64,000 nucleotides of DNA from Rhizomys pruinosus (GCA_009823505.1 VZQC01006589.1:4091723-4155722); one strand, 5' to 3'; numbered from the stretch's first letter, positions 52,506-64,000 are shown. The notes: generated from the letters alone by a model not told the origin. Numbers and translations: made by a program.

Positions 52506-53445
52506 GGAAACTTCTTGTAGGTTATCCTCTAACAGAAGTGGAAGGGAAGGATTTCTGAAAATCTCACACTGCCTGTGTGTGTTAGGTAAAATCTGCACCA
52601 GCGAGTCTGTGGGAAGATATAATAAGCCTCATGGGAAAGGGCCAGGGAAGTCGTCCTAGTGGAAAGGTCACTCCCTGTTTTCCAGCCTGACCGTCCCACT
52701 GGCACCACTTACTTGACTCTGAACTACAGGTTCCAGTCACACTGATACTCAGCTGAAACATAGAGATAAGCACTTTGGCATGGGAAATTTCCCTCTGACA
52801 ATTCTCTTACTACACTCTCAAAGAAGTTTACAGTTTCTTTTGTTTGTTTTGTTTTGTTTTTGATTTTTTGAGACAGGGTTTCCCTGTAGTCCCAGCTAGC
52901 ATGAAACTCACTATGTAGACCAGGCTGGCCTGGAACTCACAGACCTCCTCCTGCCTCTGCCTCCTGAGTGTTGGGATTAAAAGCATGCACTACCACACCT
53001 GGGTGTGAATTTTACACATTCTATTGTATTATCTACTCCAATGGAATGAGAACTTTTGCTGGCAGGACCTGCCCACGTCTGTGTGACTGGGAAAGCAAAG
53101 GCAGTATTGGCAACGACAGAGATGAGCTCAGAGAGTAAAGAAGTCTGCTGGGAACTCCAGACAGCTCACCAATCCATTTCAGAAAGTTGTCGGGGTGTGT
53201 TAGGATATTGAAATTGAAGGTTTGGGGGCTGGAGAGATGGCCTAGTGGTTAAGAGCGCCGACTGCTCTTGCAGAGGACCCAGATTCGATCCCCAGCACCC
53301 ACATGGTGGCTGAGAACCGTCTTTAACTCCAGTTCCAGGGGAATCCGATGCCCTCTTCTGACCTCCACAGCATTGCATGACACAGGTGCACAAACCTACA
53401 TGCAGACAGTACATTCATACACATAAAAAATAAAATAAAAAAAAG
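52505..53445. repeat. Unique DNA with B1 (-) and B2 (+)
   Basis: Single-copy DNA at 52,505-52,850 and 53,005-53,220; B1 (-) 52,855-53,005; B2 (+) 53,226-53,440. No coding signal. Confidence 0.75.
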
Positions 53446-55820
53446 AAATGGAAAGTTTTGAATTTGGGCCAGCAGTAGACATTGGCTAATGTACATAGAG
53501 GCCAGATTTGGACCAAAGCCAAGTGAATGTGGCCCATCCAAGCTCTCAGCGGACCTCTTTTAGACTGGTCTGGAGACAGGCTAAAGGTGAGTCCTTTGGA
53601 ACAGACTATTTGAAAATCATGGTAGGTTTTGGGAGCAAGGTGAAAAATGGAACAGAGGACAGATCCACCCCCCAAAGGGATCCCTTGAAGTTCAGATAGA
53701 CAGGAAACATGCCTGAATCTAGGAGTGGGCATCGTGCTTTGTAGACTCCTGGCAGATTGAGAGAAGAGGCCCCAGTGGGAAGCTCCTAGAGCTTTTGAGC
53801 AACCAAATCTTAGGACCAATGAAAGAGTGTGGAGCTCCCAGAGTTCCTAAGACCTGATCAGGGCACCTCCAAGCCAGATCCAATGGATGGTTAACTTGTC
53901 CCGACATGAAGAGTGGTGAGTGTGAGGAAGAGGCAAATGGTGAACTGCCTCAAGTCTGGAGGTCAGAGGCTCTGAGAAGGGAGAACAATAAGGGATGGAG
54001 AGGGAAAGGAGGATGCAGGACTGTCCTAGTCCCTTCCCAAGAGGCTGAGCTGGGTTTGCACAGAACAGAGCAGATGAGAGCAGCAGGAAAGCTGAGGTCC
54101 CAGGAAGAGGGGCTGGAGCCACCAGCAGGGGCTCCAAATGTCCCGATTCCAGCATCGAATGTTAAGTTTGGGAACACAGAATACAGGAACGAAAGGAAAG
54201 AAAGTGAACATTTCTGACCTCAACAAGTGAGACTGTGTTTATTTAGCATATTGAGGGACAGCAGCCTTCCCAAGGGATGGAGGTGACACCAAGGGGCAGA
54301 GGGACTGCTTAGAGTCTTATATAGGGCAGCAGCTACAAGATCAGGGGAGACAGGCTGCAGGGGAGATTTCAGCCATTCTTGTGGTTTCTCTTGGGACTTG
54401 GTGGCCCATCTGAACACTCAGGTAGGGGAAAAAAGGAAGTCCCCAATATAGACCTGGATGGTTGGGGGACCAGATGTTCTATGGTTGGGGATTCTATGTT
54501 GTGCCATTTTCCTTCAATTACAATGGTATTTTTTTTCATTCATTAAACTTGAAGACAAGTACACCATGATCTCTGGGCTCGAAATCTTTTTATTTTGAAC
54601 TCCTTCCACTATCTGTCCGTCAGTTTGGAAAAAATAAATTTTCTGAGCTGCACTTGATTTTCAACTGCTAAACTGACAAGAGAATTACAGAAACTTGTAT
54701 AGGGTTCTGATGAATAAATGCATTAACACATAAATTCAATGGAACCTGTGGTAAGCATTGCACACAGTGCACCTTCTCCTCAATGACTACCAAGTTGCAG
54801 TTTGGGGTTGCTTAATGTACAACCAGCACTCAGCTGTGAAGCTACAAAGTCTGGAGATGAACTCAAGCACTGACGTTTGGGTGGCCTCCTTCCACTACCC
54901 ACAAGCCTGCCTGAGAGGTGTGCTATGATGCCAGAAAGCCAGATGCTCAGCTGGCTGTGGATGGGGACTGGACTGGATTGGATGTGCCCAGTCGCACTTC
55001 ACAGATGCATGCCAGAGGAAGCAAGCCCCAACACTCTCAAACATGACATCACAAACCACACACCACTACCAATGACAGCCTCTGACAATTGCAGTAATTC
55101 TGGAGCAGATTCCTCTGTCGTTTCTCTGGTGGATCTTAGAGATTTAGTGGTCTGTGTTGTAGTTTCCACTCCAAAAAGAGTGTACAGGCCTTCCTGTGTA
55201 AGTAAAGCCCAAGTCAGAATGGGTAACTGGCTTTGATATTCCCCATACACTTTCTCACCTGTCAGAAAGATGGCCAACTCACAGAATCCCTGAGCACGTT
55301 GAAATGTTCACCTGTTCACCATCTTTGTTTAACTCACAGAATCCCCAAGCACTTTTAAATGTTCACCATCTTTGTTCAGTAACTTAAAAGAAAAGTAAGC
55401 TTTGCACTCAAATTCCAGATTTCCCTAGTGTGAATTTAAGCCATTTACCTCTGTGGGCTTGCTTCGAAAAATTTTAAACAGAAACTACCACATTTCATAG
55501 GTTTTGTTGGCATAAAAGCACAACTCTTACGTCAAAGGAGATAAGATAGAGGTTATTCTGGAGCCAAATATGAGGGACCAGGGCCTAGGAACACAGATCC
55601 AGGTTACCTTCCATGCTCCAATGTGAAAGGAGTTTCATCAAGTTTTTATAGTAAAACAAAGAAAACTCATAAATCAAGACACTTCAAACGCATTGGTGGA
55701 AACATTAAGTAGGCCGTTCTACCAAAACAGAAATCCTAGCCCTAGGCCTCAGATGCTACCTGATGACACTCAGGGTGGTGGGAGTTGGTGGTTTGCTGGT
55801 TAATACTCTCCAAAAGGTTG
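53445..55820. other. Longest SINE-free stretch; possible unidentified retrocopy
   Basis: About 2.4 kb without B1/B2. A 92-codon minus-strand frame at 54,999-55,277 (KVYGEYQSQLPILTWALLTQ, then EGLYTLFGVETTT) is followed downstream on the same strand by stops, an AATAAA-type signal near 54,590 and an A-run near 54,530. That order fits an old processed pseudogene, but I do not recognise the parent. The 119-codon plus-strand frame at 54,877-55,236 is probably its shadow. No splice-site pattern supports a functional gene. Confidence 0.35.
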
Positions 55821-55829
55821 TGGGTTTTT

Positions 55830-56012
55830 TTTGTTTTTTATCTTTTTGAGACAGGGTCTCCCAGTAGCACCAACTGGCCTGTAACTCACTATTGTAGACC
55901 AGGCTAGCTTTGAACTCACAGAGATCCACCTGCCTCTGTCTCCCAAGTGCTGTGACCAAAGGCATGTGCTACCATGCCCAGTTCTTTTTCTTTTAAAGCT
56001 TTTTTAAAATAT

Positions 56013-56043
<31 letters not shown>

Positions 56044-56290
56044 TTTGGGGGTCTTTTCGAGACAGGGTCTCCCTGTAGCCCCAGCTGTCCTGGAACTCGT
56101 GCTGTAGACCAGGCTGGCCTTGAACTCACAAAAATCCACCTGCCTCTGCCTCCCAAGTGCTAGGATTAAAGGCATGCACAACCACGCCTGACAAAAAATT
56201 TTATTTATTTTTTATGTGTATAAATGTACTGTCTGCATGTAGGTCTGTGCACCTGTGTCATGCAATGCCATGGAGGTCAGAAGAGTGCAT
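55830..56290 (-). repeat. Two B1 copies and a B2 fragment
   Basis: B1 (-) 55,830-55,985; B1 (-) 56,045-56,195 preceded by a TTTA repeat (56,010-56,045); B2 fragment (-) 56,195-56,290, which stops at 'gaggtcagaagag' where duplication copy 2 begins. Confidence 0.85.
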
Positions 56291-56881
56291 CTCCCTGTAG
56301 TGCCAACTGTCCTGGAACTCACTCTGTAGACCAGGTTGGCCTTGTACTCACAAAGATCCACCTGCCTCTGCCTCCCAAGTGCTAGGATTAAAGGCATGTG
56401 CCACCACACCTGGCTAAACTTAATTTTTTTGTGTGCATAATATATAATGATGGAACCTTGAAGTGGCCACTTTGTTTTGACATAACTACACAAGAGAACT
56501 GACACATAACAGTTACATGAATCTCAGACACATGAGAGAATAGTTACCACACATAGACAACTTGGGCAGAAACATGACTTAATTGATCAATGAGTCCCCT
56601 TTTTCCTAAAATCTCATAGAATAACTTGATGTCAAGGCACAGAAAGTTCTTAGTTTTTTGGTCTGCTGTACACCTTGGCTGTGCAGGGATGTGGAACCAT
56701 TAATTTTTCATTATCATATTTATACACAATCATTTAGAATTTAAGACATTTTTTTAGTTAGCTCCCTGAATGCTGTGTGGATTTCACTAGATGCCTGTTC
56801 CTAGAACCCACTATGGGTGGTTCACAACTACCTGTACCTCCAGCTCTGGGGGTCCAGTGCCATCTTCTGGCCTCCACTGGC

Positions 56882-56930
<49 letters not shown>
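56290..56930. repeat. Direct duplication, copy 2
   Basis: Same order and orientation as 48,980-49,665: headless minus-strand B1 with 'ttggccttgtactcac', about 350 bp of unique DNA (tgatggaaccttgaagtggc), a B2/B3-like segment and CA repeat (56,885-56,927). Copies differ by scattered substitutions and a small deletion after 'cagacacatg'. Confidence 0.85.
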
Positions 56931-57015
56931 CTGCCATGTGGGAGCTAGAGATCGAACCCAGGTCCTCTGCAAGAGCGGTCTGTGCTCTTAACCACTAGGC
57001 CATCCCTCCAGCCCC
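56930..57015 (-). repeat. B2 SINE head fragment
   Basis: The tRNA-like part of a minus-strand B2 joins the CA repeat on the left to the L1 fragment on the right. Confidence 0.85.
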
Positions 57016-57530
57016 GCCTCTAGTTCTTTCTGGAGTTTGTCATTCTCTCCCTTCAGTTCTTTCCGAATTTTGTCATTGTCTCCCTCTAGGTCCTTCTTGA
57101 GTTTTTCATTCTCTCTCCTTAGTTCTCTGACTTGTTCTTTATATTCTTTAATTTCTCTGAATAGGTCTGCAATTGTTCCTCTAAGATCTGTTTCTTGGGT
57201 CACCTCCAGGGGCATCCCACTGTAGCAATCTCCTACAGGGTTGGTTGAGCTTGGTGTGGAATTATCCTGCACCTTTCCCATGTTGTCCCTTCATCATGTC
57301 CCTGGCATTTGGGTTTCCCTTTTTTTGCCTGTATCTTGATGCGAATCACAAATGACTTTTCACTGTGTTGAAGGTTTGCTTTACTTGCCTCCTTCAGATG
57401 CCCTTTTTTTTCCCTCCTTGTTTATGGAGTGTTGACTTTTCTGTGTTTCAGGCTTTCAATTTTGTTTATATATTGCAAGTCTAATTCACCATTCCCTTTC
57501 TGTTCTGAAGCTTCTCCAAAAAAAAAAAAA
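57016..57530 (-). mobile_element. L1 5' region and ORF1 start fragment
   Basis: On the minus strand, ORF1 begins at 57,281 (MGKVQDNSTPSS) and runs into a coiled coil rich in EL-ENxKL repeats before being cut by the B2 at 57,015. Upstream sequence (cttcaacacagtgaaaagtc) matches the L1 at 10,080-10,200. It is a fragment that lacks everything after the first ORF1 third. Confidence 0.85.
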
Positions 57531-57908
57531 ATCCACTAATCCACTTGGACCCTCTCTCAACAATTCCAGTTGGGGGTGGGGTAGGGGAGGGCAATATGCC
57601 TGACTTAGCCCACACCCCAGTACTCTGTGCTTCAGGTGGTCCTAGCGAGGCCCTGACCTAATCACTGCACACTCAAGTCTCACAGTGGTCTCTTTTTGCC
57701 ATTTGACCTTATAGCTATAACCTCATGGTGTGACGAGCCCTAATTCTAATAAAGATTGATCTTTAAGCCAGGCATGGTGGCACATGCCTTTAATCCTAGC
57801 ACTCGGGAGGCAGAGGCAGGCGGATCTTTGTGAGTTCAAGGCCAGCCTGGTCTACAGAGGGAGTTCCAGGACAGCTGGGGCTGCAGGGAGACCCTGTCTC
57901 AAAAAGAC

Positions 57909-57943
<35 letters not shown>

Positions 57944-59100
57944 TTCATCTTTAATATTAAATTATCATACCTCTTATCTCTGGATCTGTTTTATTACATT
58001 GGTATCATATCAGATTTAGTTTGGAAACGTAAATAAAAACCATATTATATAAGGCTAGCAGAGCTACAAGGAGACCCTGTCTCAAAAGGAGCAAAAAAAA
58101 ACCCATATTGTAGAATAAATTATGTAACAATATAGTATTCAAGCTTTCTTTCAACAAAAGTCTTCTAACACATATCAAATATTAATAACATAGGCTGGAG
58201 AGATGGCCTAGCAGTTAAGAGCACCGACTGCTCTTACAGAGGACCCGGGTTTGATCCCCAGCACCCACATGGTGGCTGAGAACCGTCTGTACCTCCAATT
58301 CCAGGAGAACTCCAGTTCCAGGGAAATCTGACACCCTTTTCTGACCTCCACGGTATTGCACGACACGGGTGCACAAACCTACATGCAGACAGTACATTCA
58401 TACACATAAATAAATTATTTTTAAAAATTAAAAAAAATAATAAAAAAATATTACTGATAAAAAAATACTGATACAAATGAGATTAACTTGTTAGAAATCG
58501 GGATTTTAGGCCTTGTAAAAATAACCAATTATTGGGGCTGGAGAGATGGCTCACTGGTTAAGAGCACCAACTGCTCTTGCAGAGGACCTGGATTCTATTC
58601 CCAGCACCCACACGGCAGCTAAGAACTGTCTTTAACTCCAGTTCCAGGGGAATCCGACGCCCTCTTCTGACCAAGAATAAATTTTAAAAAATTAAAAGAA
58701 AAAGAAATTAAATTAAAAAAAATAACCAAGTATTTTCTTTTGTATGTGTATGAATGTACTATCTGCATGTAGGTCTGTGCACCCGTGTCGTGCAATGCCG
58801 CGGAGGTCAGAAGAGGGTCTCAGATTCCCCTGGAACTGGAATTCTCCTGGAATTGGAGTTACAGATGGTTCTTAGCCATCATGTGGGTGCTGGGGGATCG
58901 AACCCGGGTCCTCTGCAAGAGCAATTGGTGCTTTCAACTGCTAGGCTATCTCTCCAGCCCCAAGTATTTCTTATTTTAATGATTAGAAGATGGAAATGGG
59001 ACTCTAGAAGTCACTATAATGTTATCCATTTCCATTTATTAATAAAATATAAATGTTTATTATTTTTATTCTAGATAATTGTATTATAGATGACACCTAA
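57530..59100. repeat. B1/B2 cluster
   Basis: Unassigned 57,530-57,760, possibly L1 5' untranslated sequence; B1 (+) 57,765-57,942 with a long A-tail; B1 3' fragment 58,050-58,100; B2 (+) 58,192-58,445; B2 (+) 58,535-58,700, shortened at its 3' end; B2 (-) 58,740-58,965. Confidence 0.8.
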
Positions 59101-59800
59101 GATAATTATTTAATCAACACCTCACCTGCCTGGAAATACTGTGCAGCAGCGGCAGCCATATGTCTGTATATCCCAAATCTAATTGACTATGAGAGGAATA
59201 ACTTACGGCTGATGCCACAAGCTTACATCCTCTAATGGTTAGGAGATGTTATAAGCCACAGTAAGACCTTGTCATCTTTTACAGAAAAAACGTAATTCAT
59301 GGATTAGCAAACATCTGTGTTTATACCAAAGTAACGTACCATAATAATTAGTACTGTTTAAATACCTATATATCTAATTGCTTGTGCTTCATTAGTAGGA
59401 TTGAAAGGTTATTCCTGAACAAACTGTCAGCCCATGAAAAGACACAGCCAGAACTGGTCAGAGTCCATCACCAGAGAAAGTAGACTTCTTGTCCACCTCT
59501 GCCCCTTTTCTAAGCCTAGGAAACAATCTGCAGAAGAGGGGGCATGGTAGAATGTAAGGGCTGCGATTGGGGTGAATGGTGAAACTACAGCAATATAGAC
59601 TGGATGCTTATTTGGTCAACTCAATTGTACATACAAGCCCCTCCAGCTGGATGGTGGGAGCCTTGGGCTGTGTGGGTTTGGGCACAACTGCTTGCAAATT
59701 GGTTTTACATGAAGGATGTTTGTACTCATAACTTATTACTTATTGTTAAAAAAAATGAAATAAAAGAAAGTAAATAAAAATAAATAAAAATTATTTAATC
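59100..59800 (+). other. Unassigned sequence ending in an A-rich tail
   Basis: About 650 bp without SINEs, ending in an AAAT/AAAG-rich tract (59,745-59,795). The A-rich end suggests an old retroelement inserted on the plus strand; the family is not recognised and no reading frame is supported. Confidence 0.35.
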
Positions 59801-59884
59801 AAGGACCATCAGTATTTAAGGTATAAAATATCACAAATATTGTTTTGATTAGAGATCATTGTCTGTTCTTAAATTTGGGGATTG

Positions 59885-60505
59885 GGTTTTTTTTTTTCAT
59901 CTTTTTGAGACAGGGTCTCCCTTTAGTCTCAGCTGTCCTGGAGCTTGCTCTGTAGACCAGGCTGGCCTTGAACTCACAAAGATCTGCTGGCCTCTGCCTC
60001 TGGAGTGCTGGGATGAAAGGTGTGTGCTACCGTGCCTGGCTTTGTTCTTAAATTTGGATAAGAAGAGTTTACCTGGGGCTGGATAAATGGCTCAGTGGTT
60101 AAGAGGTCCAACTGCTCTTGCAGAGGACCAAGGTTTGATTCCCAGCATCCACAAGGTGGCTAAGAACTGTCTTTAAGCCAGCGTGGTGGTGCATGCCTTT
60201 AATTCTAGTACTCCAGAGGCAGAGGCAGGTGGATCTCTGTGAGTTCAAGGCAAGCCTGGTCTACAGAGTGAGTTCCTGGCCAGCTGGGGCTATAGGGAGA
60301 CCCTGTCTCAAAAAGACCAAAAAACAAAAAAGAGTTTACCCAGCAAGGTGTAGTGGCTCATGCCTTTAATCCCAGCTCTCAGGAGGCAGAGGTAGGAGAA
60401 TGTCTATGAGTTGAAGGCCAGCCTGGTCTACATAGTAGTGACTTCCAGGCCAGCTGGGGCTACAGGGAGACCCTGTCTCAAAAAAAGAGAAAAAACAAAA
60501 GAGTT
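59885..60505. repeat. B1 (-), B2 interrupted by B1, and B1 (+)
   Basis: B1 (-) 59,885-60,045; B2 (+) 60,075-60,175 broken at 'aactgtcttta' by B1 (+) 60,178-60,330; B1 (+) 60,340-60,500 with flanking 'agagttta/agagttaa' words. Confidence 0.82.
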
Positions 60506-61215
60506 AACCGAATTCTTTGGCTATCTCTATCTAGCATAAATAGGATTGTAGTTATTTTGTTAAACATTGGAACATGTTATAAGCCATTTTTATTCTAATT
60601 GGTTGGACATATATATATTCAGTATATATTGAAAAAATATATTTTCACACAAAGAGTGAAAATACTTGAACCTTAAACATGAAAAATAGTTTTGAGTAAG
60701 GTAGGGTTTCTGGGTAAGCATATTAATCATGAAAAAACATGATCAATGACAGGAAATAACACGGTTGGTTGTAGCTTAATTCAAACCAAAATTAGCATTA
60801 TATTATCATTTAGAACTATACCAGTAAAATATTAAATATCGGAAAGTATTAAAAATATCTATTTAGAAAAGAGTTTAAGGAACCAAAAAAATGCGAGAAA
60901 TGTTCAGTTATTTGGGGGTGCTGGATTGTCAATATAGTTAAAGATGAATAACCATCCAGCAATTTGAAGTCCTCATGAATGAGTTCTCAGATGAAGCGAG
61001 CACGTGTGAATCCCAAAGTTCATCTCCTTGAATTCTGTACTACAAGAAGGTTAGAAGTAATGTGGGATACAGACTTTTTCCTCCAGTTAAATGGAGGGTT
61101 TGATGTGATGTCCTTTCTTTCAGTTGATGATGAAATCATCTGGTTTTCTTTATCCTTTGAGGAAGATTCTGTAACTATTCTGAATTTTTAGTAATTATAT
61201 TTAAAAGTCCTTATT
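60505..61215. other. AT-rich single-copy DNA
   Basis: No repeat family recognised. A 70-codon plus-strand frame at 60,979-61,191 has no family resemblance that I can name and no splice or promoter support. Confidence 0.4.
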
Positions 61216-61217
61216 TT

Positions 61218-61735
61218 TCGGGGCTGGAGAGATGGCCTAGTGGTTAAGAGCACCGACTGCTCTTGCAGAGGACCCGGGTTCGAGCCCCAGCACCCACATG
61301 GCGGCTGAGAACCGTCCTTAACTCCAATTCCAGAAGAACTCCAGTTCCCGGGGAATCCGACACCCTCTTCTGACCTCCGCGGCATTGCACGACACGGGTG
61401 CACAAACCTACATGCAGACAGTATATTCGTACACATAAAATAAATAGATATAAAAAATTAAAAAATATTTATTTAAAAAAATAAATAAAAGTCCTTATTT
61501 TTCTTTTTTTAAAAAATTTTTATTTACTATTTATGTGTATGAATGTACTGACTGCATGTAGGGTTGTGCACCCGTGTCATGCAATGCCGAGGAGGTCAGA
61601 AGAGGGTGTTGGATTCCCCTGGAACTGGAGTTAAAGATGGTTCTCAGCCGCCAAGTGGGAGCTGATGATCGAACCTGGGTCCTCTGCAAGAACAGTCGGT
61701 ACTCTTAACCACCTGTCCAGCCCCAAAAAAGTCCT
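61218..61735. repeat. Two B2 SINEs in opposite orientation
   Basis: B2 (+) 61,218-61,460 and B2 (-) 61,515-61,725, the first with and the second without the internal 17-bp duplication. The flanking words 'aaaagtccttatttttc' recur at 61,205, 61,488 and 61,730, marking target-site duplications of both insertions. Confidence 0.9.
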
Positions 61736-62640
61736 TATTTTTCAAACCAATTACTATTTAAGAAAACTTTTGCTGTAAATAGATACTGAAGCATTAATTT
61801 TACCTCAGGATACTGAATTTTGATCTTAAAAATTTAACAACCTTGATAATCGATTCAGTTGTAACCATATCTCTTTCTTTAAGTGTAACTCTTTTCAGCC
61901 ATCTTAAAACACACTTTAGTTTTTTAAAGATATTTTCATCTACTTCCATTTGGAACAATTATTATCTTACCATACGAAGTCCTTTTTTAAACGCAAAGCA
62001 ACTTTTAAAAACCTTCTTTTGCCGGGGCTGGTGAGATAACCTAGCAGTTAAGAGCACCGACTGCTCTTGCAGAGGACCCGGGTTCGATCCCCAGCACTCA
62101 CACGGCAGCTAAGGACCGTCTGTAACTCCAATTCCAGGAGAACTCCAGTTTCAGGGGAATCCGACACCTTCTTCTGACCTCCACAGCATTGCACGACACG
62201 GGTGCACAAACCTACATGCAGACAGTACATTCATACACATACAAAAATAAATAAAATTAAAAAAAAACTTCCTTTGCCAAAAATGGATCTCATACCTATA
62301 ACCTTAATCTATTTTTTTACTTAAAAAAAAACAACTCAGAGAGCATTTAATGAGATAATTTTCAATGGAAATCCATGAGGCTATATCTAAAACACAGAAA
62401 ACATATGGGATCTTCAATATCTAAAAGTAATGAATACAAGCCGGGCGCGGTGGCTCACGCCTTTAATCATACCACTGGGAGGCAGAGGCAGGCGGATCTA
62501 TGTGAGTTCAAGGCCAGCCTGGTCTACAGAGTGAGTTCCAGGACAGCTGGAGCTACAGGGAGACCCTGCCATGAAAAAAAAAAAAAAAAATGAATACAGA
62601 TTAAAACATATTAATAGTCTTTTTTCTTAACCAATTAAAA
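61735..62640. repeat. Unique DNA with B2 (+) and B1 (+)
   Basis: Unique 61,735-62,020; B2 (+) 62,024-62,270 flanked by 'aaaaaccttcttttgcc/aaaacttcctttgcc'; B1 (+) 62,437-62,592 flanked by 'aatgaatacag'-type words. No coding signal. Confidence 0.82.
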
Positions 62641-63300
62641 TTAAATTTGTTACAGATTGAAGTCATTATAATAGGCACTTTGAAATTATTTCTGTTAAAA
62701 AGCACTCATTTCTCATTAGGGTTTAAGGCATCCAGAAGATAAAATTTTGGCAGTTTTTACCTTATTTTTTATTACCTACTTACTTTTGTAGTAGGTTAAT
62801 CATTTAAGGAGTATTTACCTTTACTATTTTTAAATTAAAAGCACAGACTTGAATAATTGTCCCAAATACATTATGATGTAACACATTAAGATTATCTATA
62901 AACTTTAAGATGTCTTCTTTTTTTTGTCTTTTTCAGACAGTCTCTCTTTAGTCCCAGGTGTCCTGGAGCTCGCTATGTAGACCAGGCTGGCCTTGAACTC
63001 ACAGAGATCTGCCTGCCTCCCAGAGTGCTGGGATTAAAGGCATGCACCACCACGCCCAGCACTAAAGACAGTTCTTAGCCACTATGTGGGTGCTGGGAAT
63101 CCAACTCAGGTCCTCTGCAAGAGCAGTCAGTGTTCTGAGCCATCTCTCCAGCCCAAGATGTCTTTGTAAGCCTTAAAGTAGGTTTTTATTTTATTTTATT
63201 TATTTATTTATTTATTTTTATTTATTTATTTTTTTTTATGTGTATGAATGTACAGTCTGCATGTAGGTTTGTGCACCCGCGTCTTTTAAATGTTTAGAGT
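62640..63300. repeat. AT-rich DNA, B1 (-) and truncated B2 pieces
   Basis: AT-rich unique DNA to 62,915; B1 (-) 62,920-63,062; B2 head fragment (-) 63,063-63,155; a TTTA repeat 63,190-63,235 leading into a minus-strand B2 that breaks off at 'gcacccgcgtc' (63,283). Confidence 0.8.
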
Positions 63301-63350
63301 TGTTTTTGTACATGCTTGGGAGAGGTGGGTCTTGACAAGCCTGTTAGTTT

Positions 63351-63541
63351 AAAAGACGCGGTAAGCCGGGCGTGGTGGCTCACGCCTTTAATCCTAGCAC
63401 TTGGGAGGCAGAGACAGGCGGATCTTTGTGAGTTCAAGGCCAGCCTGGTCTACAAGGTGAGTTCCAGGACAGCTGGGGCTACAGGGAGACCCTGTCTCGA
63501 AAAGACCAAAAATAAAAAATAAAAAAATAAAAGACGCGGTA
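63351..63541 (+). repeat. B1 SINE with 13-bp target-site duplication
   Basis: A consensus B1 (about 63,365-63,512) plus an A-rich tail is flanked by aaaagacgcggta at 63,351-63,363 and 63,529-63,541. It is a young insertion. Confidence 0.93.
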
Positions 63542-63544
63542 GTG

Positions 63545-64000
63545 GCCTTAATATCTTTATGTTTATATATAAATAACATACATACAAAATATATATAAAA
63601 GAATAGAGATAAGTGATATTTCCTAATCTTTGAATAAAGAGTTTAGCATTTCAGGAGAAAAATTATCCATAGGAAACACTGTACCCTGGAGCAGGAATAA
63701 TCATCTCTCAAAATTAACTTATATCCCTCAAACAGTAGGAACCATGTTTTAGAATCATAATTGAGACAAGGGATCAAGGAAATAACGTCTTGACCAGGAC
63801 TGTGTAATTATATCTTGTCTTTAAAAAAAAGAACTTTAGCTGGGCGTGGTGGCCCACGCCTTTAATCCTAGCACTCGGGAAGCAGAAGCAGGCGGATCTT
63901 TGTGAGTTCAAGGCCAGCCTGATCTACAGAGTTCCAGGTCAGCTGGGGCTACAGGGAGACCCTGTCTCAAAAAGACCAAAAAAAAAAAAAAAACAAAAAA
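63545..64000. repeat. AT-rich DNA and a B1 at the window edge
   Basis: Unique AT-rich DNA to 63,835, then a plus-strand B1 (63,838-63,980) with an A-tail running to the end of the window. Confidence 0.85.

Overview
This window is nuclear DNA from a muroid rodent. It is packed with B1 (7SL-derived) and B2 (tRNA-derived) SINEs and holds LINE-1 pieces, MIR and MaLR relics, processed pseudogenes and spliced genes. The B1/B2 consensus does not look like laboratory mouse or rat; I cannot name the species. I found no prokaryotic, viral, CRISPR or operon-type system.

Two host genes are supported, and they sit head to head. KIF15 (kinesin-12) is on the minus strand: exon 1 at 32,873-32,891, exon 2 at 19,561-19,603, exon 3 at 18,674-18,857 and exon 4 at 14,668-14,744. 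These exons join in frame into the first 107 codons of the motor domain. KIAA1143 is on the plus strand and complete: exons at 33,144-33,251, 34,617-34,761 and 35,168-35,382, giving 155 residues. About 250 bp separate the two start codons. This CpG-rich interval looks like a bidirectional promoter, with an abutting E2F/CHR-type site pair that fits KIF15's mitotic role.

The most striking structure is probably assembly, not biology. Clean sequence (about 8,437-25,332 and 31,750-64,000) alternates with two noisy, indel-rich blocks that look like uncorrected long-read patches. Block 25,336-31,741 is an inverted copy of 19,015-25,332, including a second KIF15 exon 2 on the wrong strand, with its hinge inside a B1 tail. 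Block 1-8,417 carries KIF15 exons 5 and 6 on the plus strand with frame-breaking indels, opposite to exons 1-4. Both fit fold-back reads used to fill gaps. The two palindrome arms also disagree over about 750 bp, which suggests the clean arm holds a misplaced chunk.

By region: 1-8.4 kb noisy inverted KIF15 intron/exons; 8.4-18.6 kb KIF15 introns 3-4 with a dead L1 (9.8-14.4 kb, 225-N gap); 18.7-25.3 kb exons 2-3 and intron 1; 25.3-31.7 kb fold-back copy; 31.8-33.3 kb KIF15 exon 1 and shared promoter; 33.1-36.1 kb KIAA1143; 36.3-37.0 kb TMA7 retrocopy and U6 pseudogene; 37-64 kb intergenic SINE-rich DNA with a CT55/MOV10L1-like retrocopy (43.6-45.0 kb), L1 fragments, a 0.65-kb direct duplication (49.0 and 56.3 kb) and simple repeats. 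No further functional gene was recognised in 37-64 kb.
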